From the NCBI RefSeq assembly GCF_947495315.1, contig NZ_CANLYD010000024.1:25647-89646 (forward strand): a DNA stretch of 64,000 nucleotides, written 5' to 3'. Source of the DNA: an uncultured Aquimarina sp. Its GTDB lineage: Bacteria > Bacteroidota > Bacteroidia > Flavobacteriales > Flavobacteriaceae. The position numbers were made by a program, and so were the translations under genes. Positions 51,661 through 61,000 of this stretch are shown piece after piece; the stretch's first letter is position 1; each line of letters starts with the position of its first letter. The notes under the pieces were generated by a model that worked only from the letters and a program-made list of their open reading frames with translations, made no database searches and was not told where the DNA came from.

Positions 51661-51825
51661 TTAGCACCCACCTTCACTTTGATTACAATTAGGATTATTT
51701 TTATCTTTCGTTTGGTCCCCACAATTTGCAAGTGCAGACCCCCCTCTAAAATACATCAAATCATTTTTATTAAGCTTTGAAATCGTAATCTTTTCTAATT
51801 GTAACTTTTTTGATTTTGTTTTCAT
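51661..51825 (-). CDS. GG-leader ribosomal peptide precursor, probable lanthipeptide
   Basis: 54 residues from ATG 51825 (longer readings start upstream of the promoter). Residues 1-29 look like the GG-Bacteroidales leader: KKLQLEKITISKLNKNDLM then RGG at 27-29, the usual double-glycine cleavage site. The 25-residue core (30-54) has Ser30, Cys35, Thr39, Cys47, Ser50 and Cys54: three dehydratable residues, each followed by one Cys, enough for three lanthionine rings of 4, 7 and 3 spacer residues. It shares a strand with the regulator and esterase-family gene; LanC is 2 kb away on the other strand. No peptidase-transporter is seen nearby. Confidence 0.8.
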   Translation of the reverse strand: MKTKSKKLQLEKITISKLNKNDLMYFRGGSALANCGDQTKDKNNPNCNQSEGGC

Positions 51826-51843
51826 AATATAATTTGTTTTATA

Positions 51844-51851
51844 CAAATGTA
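51844..51851 (-). promoter_or_regulatory. -7 box of the precursor gene
   Basis: TACATTTG on the minus strand matches TAnnTTTG. Transcription would start near 51837, 12 nt before the ATG. No good TTG is present at -33, as is usual for promoters that need an activator. Confidence 0.5.
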
Positions 51852-51882
51852 CTTTAACACTTAATAACATCATATAAAAGTT

Positions 51883-51906
51883 AGTCTTGATTCCGGAATT
51901 AAGACT
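51883..51906. promoter_or_regulatory. 24-bp palindrome upstream of the precursor promoter
   Basis: AGTCTTGATTCC is mirrored around 51894/51895 with 11 of 12 pairs matching. It lies 31 bp behind the -7 box, a place for an activator. The half sequence recurs twice before the regulator gene (53691-53736). Confidence 0.65.
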
Positions 51907-51932
51907 TCTTTTCAAAATTAAAAGTTTGTTTT

Positions 51933-53636
51933 TCAATTATTTAATTGTTTTATAAAATATGATGGATATATTCCCGTTCTTTTATGAAATGATTTTGAGA
52001 ATACTTCAGCAGAATTAAATCCTGACTCATACGCCAAAGCTTTAATAGTATACTTTCTAAGTTTCTTGTCTAATTTTAATCGTTCTACTATTTCGTCAAT
52101 TCTCAAATCGTTAATATAAGACGTAAAGTTTTTGTTTCTATAAAGTTTTATAATTTGACTAAGATATTTGGAGTTAGTATTTATTTTTTTTGCCATTTTT
52201 CCTGTAGTTAAATTAATTTCTAAAAAACCTTTATTTTCTTCAAATTTATTCAACTCCTCCAGAATCATATTTACTACATCTTTTGAAATATCAGTTGTTC
52301 TCTTATCTATAATAATTTCTTTCTTTTCATTTTCCTTCTCATTTTTTTCTTTGATCAGTTCTTTAAACCGTCTTTTATATATTCTACTCCTTTGATGACT
52401 CCTTAAAAAAACGAAAAAGACAATAATGATAATAACAATGGAACCAATTATGATATAAGAAGATGTATCATTTCTCTTTTTAAGCCGATTAATTAAGTTT
52501 TCTTTCTCCGAAATTAAATTTGGAGTATCAAATTCTTTGATAAGTTTATCACTTGTTGATCTATATCTACTGGTTAATATACTGTCGTTATACAATAATT
52601 TATTGATAAAATGAAGCTGATTATCTACATCTCTAATAGACTTATAATACTCTATCATTTCAAGATATGCCGGTCTTGATTCAGAAATTAAATCATTGGA
52701 TAATTGAACAATAGAATCTATTTTTTTAAAATATCCAAGAGCAGTTTCCCGTTGATTCAACAAATTATGTGATTTACCTAAATAAAAATATCCATCTATC
52801 AAATTATGATAACCATAGCTTATTTTATATTTACTTCTCAGAAACTGTTTCACCCCGTTTTCTAATGACAAGATAGCTAAATCATAATCTTTGTTATAAT
52901 ACTGAAATATCCCTTCATTTAAAGTATAAACTCCTTTAATATCAGTGTTTTGAGACATTTTTATTCCGAAATTATGAAAGTAGTATGCAGAATCAATCTC
53001 TTTATTTAATCGATACGTCGATACTAATTCTTGAAGTGTCATCAAATAACGTAATGAGTCGTTTACTTTTTTACCAATTTGCTCTTTTTCATATTTCAAG
53101 CATTTTTTGTAAATAGCTTTTGCTTCATCATATTTCCCTAGCTTTCTTTTTAAGGCGGCAATTTTAGAACGAAAAATAGATATATAATACCAAGCATTCA
53201 TTTTTTCGGAATTTTTTAAACCTTCAAGGTAATATTGTAATGCTCTATTGTAATCACCTCTTAATTGTGTTATTCCGCCTTTACTATTATACATAGCACC
53301 AGTTTGAAGTACATGCTTAGTGTTTTTTACTTTTGCAATAGCACTATCTATATATATAATTTGTTTCTCATATTCATTTGAAAACATAAATGAGATCCAA
53401 AAATAACCTCTTGCCATTTCAGAAATACTATCAAGATCTTTTGCTTTTCGTAAATAAGCTTCTGCAATTATCCTGTTCTTATGTAGATCTTTTTCTGAAA
53501 ATTGTTTTTCATAAAGTTCTTCAAAATCTAATTGAATCAAAGAATCAATAGTTTTAGATTCTGGATTTTGAGCCAACAAAATATTTTTGAGAAAAAAAAT
53601 AAGAATGATACAAAAAAAGAGCTTTTGTATTTTCAT
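51933..53636 (-). CDS. TPR membrane-anchored regulator with C-terminal AraC-type HTH
   Basis: 567 residues. Signal segment (LFFCIILIFFLKNILLAQ), TPR-like helical sensor (about 60-370, e.g. GDYNRALQYYLEGLKNSEK), transmembrane helix (YIIIGSIVIIIIVFFVFL, about 395-412), coiled coil, then AraC helix-turn-helix (about 470-565: TGKMAKKINTNSKYLSQIIKLYRNKNFTSYINDLRIDEI, YTIKALAYESGFNSAEVFSKSFHKRTGIYPSYF). Same build as the protein at 21404. It is 107 bp upstream of the precursor gene, and both have the same DNA motif before them, so it very likely controls the peptide locus and itself in answer to an outside signal. Confidence 0.87.
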   Translation of the reverse strand: MKIQKLFFCIILIFFLKNILLAQNPESKTIDSLIQLDFEELYEKQFSEKDLHKNRIIAEAYLRKAKDLDSISEMARGYFWISFMFSNEYEKQIIYIDSAIAKVKNTKHVLQTGAMYNSKGGITQLRGDYNRALQYYLEGLKNSEKMNAWYYISIFRSKIAALKRKLGKYDEAKAIYKKCLKYEKEQIGKKVNDSLRYLMTLQELVSTYRLNKEIDSAYYFHNFGIKMSQNTDIKGVYTLNEGIFQYYNKDYDLAILSLENGVKQFLRSKYKISYGYHNLIDGYFYLGKSHNLLNQRETALGYFKKIDSIVQLSNDLISESRPAYLEMIEYYKSIRDVDNQLHFINKLLYNDSILTSRYRSTSDKLIKEFDTPNLISEKENLINRLKKRNDTSSYIIIGSIVIIIIVFFVFLRSHQRSRIYKRRFKELIKEKNEKENEKKEIIIDKRTTDISKDVVNMILEELNKFEENKGFLEINLTTGKMAKKINTNSKYLSQIIKLYRNKNFTSYINDLRIDEIVERLKLDKKLRKYTIKALAYESGFNSAEVFSKSFHKRTGIYPSYFIKQLNN

Positions 53637-54047
53637 CAGAATATCTTTTAATTATAAAAATTGAAACAAAGATTCATTTAATATTTTACCAGTCTTAATT
53701 CTAGAAAATCGTGCTCTTAATTCCAGAATCACGATATACTCCTCTTGCACTAACGTAATTATCAATCATATATTTGTCTCAAAACTAAAACGTAGTCGAA
53801 AATTTAATCAGTAACAAAACTACTATAAAAATCAATAGTCACTTTATAGAATTCCGTAATGATTTCAAAAAAGTCAACTCTTAAAAGAAAGTAAAAGATC
53901 TAATTCATCCAATGATCTAGAGATCTAAATATTCCATAAAACAATTTACTGCAAGTACAAATTTGCAAGATTTAAAAACGGTGTTTACGGATACTGAAAG
54001 GATATTTTCATGTCAAATTTTAAAAGGGAAATTATATAAAAACAAAA
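53637..54047. other. Divergent intergenic region between regulator and sigma factor
   Basis: 411 bp, no gene. It contains the two motif copies at 53691-53736 and an imperfect -7 box for the regulator (AATCTTTG on the minus strand, 53674-53667). No promoter is recognised for the sigma-factor gene. Confidence 0.5.
53691..53736. promoter_or_regulatory. Two tandem copies of the regulator motif
   Basis: CTTAATTCTAGAA (53694-53706) and CTTAATTCCAGAA (53716-53728) are 22 bp apart, about two helix turns. They match the core of the palindrome at 51883-51906 (CTTGATTCCGGAA). They lie 55-100 bp before the regulator start. Confidence 0.62.
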
Positions 54048-54617
54048 ATGAACACAACAAAAAACAAACAAATCATGGAAGGAATTATTTCCGGAGACAG
54101 GATCGTCCTAAAATCATTTTATAAAAAAAACCTACCTCCTGTAAGAAAGCTGATTCTACAATATAAAGGGACTACAGAAGATGTAGAAGACATATTTCAG
54201 GAAGCATTAATATTACTATATAATAAATTACATTCAGGAGATCTAGAACTTCATCAACCAATATACTTATACTTTATCGGAATTTGCAAAAATTTATGGA
54301 GAAATCAGTTACGTAAACAACGAATATTAGAGCATCAAGAGTTTCAAATTGATAAAATAATAGATCCATCGCTTACGGTGATGGATAGAATTAACCAAAG
54401 ACATCAACAAGCAGTTTATGACAAGCATTTTACTAGATTGAATAACAATAGTAAAAATGTGCTAAGGTTGTTTTTTGAAGGAAAAAGCATACAAGATATT
54501 GCCAGTAATATTGGATGTACAGAAGGGTATACCAGGAAAAAGAAATTCTTGATCAAAGAACATTTGTTTAGAATGATACAAAGTGATCCAATATATCATG
54601 AGCTAGTTTTTAGTTAA
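54048..54617 (+). CDS. ECF-type RNA polymerase sigma factor
   Basis: 189 residues with region 2 (LILQYKGTTEDVEDIFQEALILLYNKL, YFIGICKNLWRNQLRKQR) and region 4 (KNVLRLFFEGKSIQDIASNIGCTEGYTRKKKFLIKEHLF). It redirects RNA polymerase to a special promoter set. No anti-sigma gene follows. Its closest downstream neighbours are the two RHS genes, which could be its targets. No signal or membrane part. Confidence 0.87.
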   Translation: MNTTKNKQIMEGIISGDRIVLKSFYKKNLPPVRKLILQYKGTTEDVEDIFQEALILLYNKLHSGDLELHQPIYLYFIGICKNLWRNQLRKQRILEHQEFQIDKIIDPSLTVMDRINQRHQQAVYDKHFTRLNNNSKNVLRLFFEGKSIQDIASNIGCTEGYTRKKKFLIKEHLFRMIQSDPIYHELVFS

Positions 54618-54833
54618 GCAATATGTGATTCTGTAAGGACTAAGCAAAGTCGAAAAAATCAAATCCTATAAGATTTAAAAAAAATAAAAAAACAGAGGTA
54701 ACAATTACCCTTACTTATGTAGCTAAATTAATACAAACTAATTTCTGGGAATGTTATGGGCATAAATCCAATTACATTACCTACGAATTGAGGGAAAAAA
54801 CGAACTATTAAACATTCAATTAAGACGAAGTAT

Positions 54834-57800
54834 ATGAAAAAACTATCATTTTTAATCGCATCCATCTTATTCTGGGGATATGGATATGCACAGAAATTAC
54901 CCGAAATAGTCCCTTCTAATCCTGAAGCTGCGGCACTAGGTAAATATGGTGACATCCCTGTAAGCACATACACTGGAGTTCCAAGCATTAGTATTCCTTT
55001 AACAACACTACAAGGTACCTCACTGTCAATACCCATAAGTTTAAACTATCACGCCTCTGGTATCCGAGTTAACGAAATAGCCTCTAGGGTCGGTCTAGGA
55101 TGGAGTATGAGTTCATTAGGCAGCATCACTAGAAGTTACAGAGGACTACCTGATGACTCTGGTGGAGGTTTTATAAATACACATTATACTGTAGCGAATT
55201 TATTAGCTGGTACCAATCTGCAAACAATAAACAGACTTGCTGAAGTTTATAGTGGTTATGACTTTGAATCTGATATTTATAATTATAATATTTTAGGCGA
55301 GCAAGGAAAATTCTTTTTTACCCAGCAAGGCGATGTGGTAACCTTTCCAAAATCAGACATCGAAATTATCCCAATTATGGATGCATCTCGAAAAATCATC
55401 GGATGGGAAATAGTAGCAATCGATGGTACAAGATATTATCTGGGTACTTCAAAAAATGGGACTAGATCCGCAAATGATACTTCAACAGTATATGGCACCA
55501 ATGGTGTGACCATACCACAGGCTTCTACTCCACTTCAGAACTACATTACTACCTGGCATATTATGGATATTGAAGCCTATGATGGCAACATCACCTCTTT
55601 TGAATATGATTATGCTGCTATTTCTTTCTGGAATTTAACAAGTCAGAGTCGAGAAATAGCAGCACTTTCAGGCACTTCTGGAAACATTGAACGTATCAGT
55701 TACGCCAACAATCAAGACAAGGTACACAGAGTGGTTAATATCACTAATGATAATGGTAGGCTACACTTCAATTATGATTTAGCTAGAGAAGATCTTAAAG
55801 CGGATTTTGCCCTAACAGGGGTAGCACTTCTTGATAAGTTCAACAATACCGTAGAGGAGTATCAGATGGAATATGACTATTTTAATTCAACACAACTTCA
55901 TAATGATAATCTTGGTGATTTAGACCAAAGAAGAAAACGACTATACCTAAAAAACGTCAAACAAATTTTTAGTAATCAACCGATTAAAGTCCATACATTA
56001 ACCTATAACACACAGCATATACTACCAGATCGTTTTTCCTTTGCACAAGATTTTTGGGGGTATTATAATGGGCGAAATAACATACGTTTATACCCTGAGA
56101 TTAAATGGAATGTTAATGGGGTACTAAGCACTATCCTTGGTGGTGATCGCAAAGTATATGAACCTTTTGCAAAAGCTTGTGTCTTGACCAAAATAGAATA
56201 TCCAACCGGTGGGTCTACCGAATTCAACTTTGAATCAAATCGTATTAGCAATCAAGGTTTTTTTGGGTTAACTAATATGGTGCAGACTACCTTAGGAGGT
56301 ATAAGTAGTATCAATTCTAATGCTACTGAGTTTGTTGAAGATATTACTATCAACGATCCAAGTCCATATGTGGGAGGTATTAATTGGAGCGTTTCGATGG
56401 AAACTTGCGCGAATCCAGATGGTTTGGATTGTCCTTATGCGGAACTTTATATTCTGGAAAATAACCAAGAACGCCTACTTTCCAGAAGTAATGGCCAGAA
56501 CCTAACCCGAGGTATTGTTTATGACCCAGCAAATTCGTTACTATTAAGAATAAAATTGTACAACTATACTGGCACAATTAGCGATAGAAAAGAAATTAGG
56601 GCATTTATAACTGGACTGCAATTGGATGCTGACGATCAAAATGCAATTGCAGCGGGTGGATTACGAGTCAATCAGATAAGTAACTATGATTCTGATGGCA
56701 CAAAAATACTTCAGAAAAATTATGAATATACGTATTTTAATGATTCTACCACCTCCAGTGGTGCTTCGCTGAATCCACCAACATTCTTATACAAAAATAT
56801 ACCCTTCTGCAACCAGGGTGTTGTAGCAGGGTTTTCAGATATTTTGAAGTCAAATAGTATTTTTCCACTTACTAATGGTAGCTCCTATACTGCTGGCTAT
56901 ACCCAGGTAACGGAACTTTTAGACAATGGCAACCAGGGTAAAAATGAATTTACCTATCTATTCACCTATGATGGAGATGGATTTCAGAGTAATGTCTATC
57001 AGCATGGGGCACCAGCTGATATAATACTAAATACGCCCTTGCAAGACTTTTCTCACAGAAGAGGGCTACTGCTTGATAAAAAAACGTATGCTAAAAACAA
57101 GGATGGTAGCTTCGATCTTTTAGAACAAACAGAGAACAGCTACACCAAGTTCGGTCAATTGATATCAGAAAATAACGTGGTGATTGACTATTCGTATGAG
57201 GGTACTTGTTATGGGGGGTTTAACATATATCAAAATCTAAGTGAACGGTATCATCTTGAGCGCCAAACCTTAACTAGCTATTTTGATACAGGTAACCTAA
57301 CTACCATAAAGAGTTATATGTATGACTCTGGGTATTCAGGTCGTTCTTTTTCAATAGGGAACACAACTACCAATAGTAATAATCAAATTATTGAAATAAC
57401 AAACTTTTTCCCAGATGATATTGCTTCTGTAAGTTCTCTAGAAGGTGGAAACTTGCCATCTGACGCTTTTAACGCCATCAGTAGGATGAACAAAAATGGT
57501 ATTAAAAAAAGAATTGGACAACCTATCCAAACCGAAACGATTCATAATGGAGCTAAGACCACACAACGTACGAATTTTAAAATCTGGAACAATCAAATCA
57601 TAGCACCTGAGTTTGTACAAACCGCCAAAGGAAACGAAAATTTAGAAAGTAGAATCCAATACCACGCCTATGATGACAATGGTAATCCTCTAGAAGTATC
57701 TAAAACAGATGGTTCGCATATCAGCTACATCTGGGGATATGACAAACAATATCCAGTAGCTAAGGTAGAGAATGCTACTAGATTACAAATTGAAGCATTA

Positions 57801-58055
57801 TCTGGATTTGGATCTGATTTCCATACAGTAGAAGGAGGGCTATCTAGCACTCAGGAAAACACTTTGCGAACTGGTTTGCCTAATGCTATGATTTCTACCT
57901 ATGAATATGAACCTTTAGTAGGAGTTACAAAAATGACAGATCCGCGAGGCTATACTATATATTATAATTACGATGATTTTAATCGATTAAAATTCGTAAA
58001 AGATCAAGATGGAAATATTCTATCAGAGAACGAGTACCATTATAAGAATAACTAA
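54834..58055 (+). CDS. Large secreted RHS/YD-repeat protein
   Basis: 1073 residues with a signal peptide ending near GYAQ. The front has the pattern GKYGDIPVSTYTGVPSISIPL and SLNYHASGIRVNEIASRVGLGWS, common to Bacteroidota RHS-like shell proteins. YD-type repeats are seen toward the end (HISYIWGYDKQYPVAKVE, DPRGYTIYYNYDDFNRLKFVKDQDG). It stops shortly after that repeat and has no toxin domain or sorting tail, so it is probably the partner (first half) of the next protein. The two genes abut. Confidence 0.85.
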   Translation: MKKLSFLIASILFWGYGYAQKLPEIVPSNPEAAALGKYGDIPVSTYTGVPSISIPLTTLQGTSLSIPISLNYHASGIRVNEIASRVGLGWSMSSLGSITRSYRGLPDDSGGGFINTHYTVANLLAGTNLQTINRLAEVYSGYDFESDIYNYNILGEQGKFFFTQQGDVVTFPKSDIEIIPIMDASRKIIGWEIVAIDGTRYYLGTSKNGTRSANDTSTVYGTNGVTIPQASTPLQNYITTWHIMDIEAYDGNITSFEYDYAAISFWNLTSQSREIAALSGTSGNIERISYANNQDKVHRVVNITNDNGRLHFNYDLAREDLKADFALTGVALLDKFNNTVEEYQMEYDYFNSTQLHNDNLGDLDQRRKRLYLKNVKQIFSNQPIKVHTLTYNTQHILPDRFSFAQDFWGYYNGRNNIRLYPEIKWNVNGVLSTILGGDRKVYEPFAKACVLTKIEYPTGGSTEFNFESNRISNQGFFGLTNMVQTTLGGISSINSNATEFVEDITINDPSPYVGGINWSVSMETCANPDGLDCPYAELYILENNQERLLSRSNGQNLTRGIVYDPANSLLLRIKLYNYTGTISDRKEIRAFITGLQLDADDQNAIAAGGLRVNQISNYDSDGTKILQKNYEYTYFNDSTTSSGASLNPPTFLYKNIPFCNQGVVAGFSDILKSNSIFPLTNGSSYTAGYTQVTELLDNGNQGKNEFTYLFTYDGDGFQSNVYQHGAPADIILNTPLQDFSHRRGLLLDKKTYAKNKDGSFDLLEQTENSYTKFGQLISENNVVIDYSYEGTCYGGFNIYQNLSERYHLERQTLTSYFDTGNLTTIKSYMYDSGYSGRSFSIGNTTTNSNNQIIEITNFFPDDIASVSSLEGGNLPSDAFNAISRMNKNGIKKRIGQPIQTETIHNGAKTTQRTNFKIWNNQIIAPEFVQTAKGNENLESRIQYHAYDDNGNPLEVSKTDGSHISYIWGYDKQYPVAKVENATRLQIEALSGFGSDFHTVEGGLSSTQENTLRTGLPNAMISTYEYEPLVGVTKMTDPRGYTIYYNYDDFNRLKFVKDQDGNILSENEYHYKNN

Positions 58056-58065
58056 TACAGGAACG

Positions 58066-61000
58066 ATGATAAAGATGAGAACACTATTTTTAGTAATTAC
58101 TGTATTAGTAAGTACAGTAGTAAGCGCACAGACACAGAGCGAGAATTATGTAAAAACGACGGTTTATCAGACCGAAGTTCAGGATGGACAACAAAGCCAA
58201 GTACTGGAGAGTGATAAGATTGAATCTGTCAATTATTTTGATGGATTAGGTAGGGTTAAACAATCAATTGCTGTAAGGGCAGGTGGACAAAAACAAAGCA
58301 CTAATATTTTTGATTGGACTGATGATTGGACCGTTGGAAATGGATCAACTCCCTTGTTTAATAGTACAGGTAGAACAGTAGATAATAAGCGTGAATTTGG
58401 AACCAATCCATTTAGCGAGCAATCCTTACTATGGCGTTGCGGAAATAATGAAAATATACAAACCAACGCAGGGTGGAATTCGGATCATTTCACGATAGAC
58501 AAATCCATAGGATATATGTATACTGTATGGATCAAACGTACAGGAACTGTATCAGGAACAGCATACCACGGGATTTGGGATGTGAATTTTGTAAATGGAA
58601 CTAGCAATGGAAATCCATATTTCTTACATGAAAAATTGCCTAATGCAAGTACTTGGTATTTATTAGTTGGGATGATATATCCACATAATTATACAGGAGG
58701 AAATCCTTCTATTAGCGGAATCTATGATGTGAACGGTACAAAAGTAGTTAATGGAACAGATTTTAAATGGAAAAATACTACTACTTCTACTCGATTAAGA
58801 GATTTTTATTATGATGGAAATGCTACTAATTCTTATGCATATTATTGGAATCCGAAGATTAGTAGGGTTGATAATAACTTACAACCAATTGCTCAGTTGA
58901 TTGAGCAATCCAAACCCAAAGATATCATCACCCATTATGAATATGATGCTCTTAGCAGACAGTCTAAACAATATCTTCCCTATGCTTCTGAAGGGACACA
59001 AAACGGAGCGATATATACTGATCCTTTGACAGAGTTAAATAATTTTTATAACACCACAAAGTATCAAAATACCACTAATCCATATTCAGAAACCATTTTT
59101 GAGGCTTCTCCATTAAGCAGACCTTTAAAACAAGCAGCACCTGGATTAGAATGGATTGCAAAATCTACCGGAGATGATCATACCATAAAATTGGATAGGA
59201 AGGCCAATAGTGCCGCAGATGATGTGGTGTATTTTAAAGTAAACTTTACAGGAGGAAATACCGAAGCTCCTGCTTTGGTCAAAGTAGGTGATTATCCAGA
59301 TAATGAACTCTTTGTAAACATCACCAAAGATGAAAACTGGAAAAGTAGTGATGGTGATAATCACACTACAAGAGAATATACAGATAAATCAGGAAGAGTT
59401 GTTTTAAAAAGAACCTATAACGGAAGTGCCCACGACACCTATTATGTATATGATGATTTTGGAAATCTTACTTATGTAATCCCTCCAAAGGTTACAGTCA
59501 CTAACGGAGTATCCACTACAGAACTCAATGAACTGGGATATCAATATAAATATGATAGCAGAAACCGATTAGTAGAAAAGAAAATACCAGGCAAAGGATG
59601 GGAGTATATCGTATATAACAAATTGGACCAGCCAGTGATGACACAGGATGCCAATCAGCGGCCAAAACGAGAATGGCTCTTTACCAAATATGATGTATTT
59701 GGAAGAGTAGCATTTACAGGATTACATATACATCCAAGCGTCATCAACAGAACTATTATGCAAGGTTTTGCAGATACCAGATCTACCAATTGGGTGAATA
59801 GAACTACATCTTCTATTGTAATTGCAGGTACTTCAATATATTACAGCAATGATGCAATACCTACCGGGATAAACCAGATTTATACCATCAACTACTACGA
59901 CAATTATACCTTTGATCAAGATGGAATGAACAAACCTGCTAGTGTATATGGTGTGTCAACCAGTAATAATGTAAAAAGTTTACCAACGGGATCTAAAATA
60001 CGAGTATTAGGAACTAATAATTGGATAACGACTGTAATTGGATATGATGATAGCGGGCGAACTATCTGGTCAGGTACCAGAAATCATTACTTGAGTACTA
60101 TTGATAAAACAGAGACCAAATTAGATTTTGTGGGCAAACCTATAGAGGCTAGGACTTCTCATGTAAAAAATGGCAGTACACCTCTGATAACAACAGACAC
60201 TTTTACCTACGATCATATGGGGAGATTAGTAACCCAAAAACAACAAATCAATAACTTTGCAGAAGAGTTGATTGCGCATAATGTATATGATGATCTAGGA
60301 CAGTTAGAAAGTAAAAAAGTAGGGAATGCAGAACAAGCACCCTTACAAACCGTAGATTATAAGTATAATGTAAGAGGATGGTTAACCGATATTAATGATG
60401 TAAATACCATTGGAGATGATTTGTTTACGTTTAAGATCAACTACAATACTGTAGAAGGTAGTTATAATGTACCATCTTTATATAATGGTAATATTGCACA
60501 AACTATATGGAAGACAACTAATGATAATACAAAACGTTCCTATGCGCATGAATATGATGCTTTAAATAGGATAAAGGGTAGTTATTTAAGATTTAACGAA
60601 TCTCTTACCGAGGCTTTTCGTAGATCTTATGATCTAAGAGATATAGAATATGATAAAAATGGCAATATAACCACGCTTATAAGGTATGATCAGGCTGGTA
60701 CTGATAATGTAATGGATAATTTAACCTATGAGTATGATAATGGCAATAAACTAAACAAAGTAACTGATAGTGGTAATAAGAACGAAGGTTTTATTGAGGG
60801 AAGTAATACAGATAATGATTATCTTTATGATGACAACGGAAATATGATTTTTGATAAAAATAAAGATATAAGCTCGATTACATATAATCACTTAAACTTA
60901 CCAGAAAGGATTGAGTTTGTTTCTAGTATACCGAGCCAACAGAAACGTATCGATTATGTATATGATGCGACTGGATTGAAACTGAGAAAAGTAGTAACAA

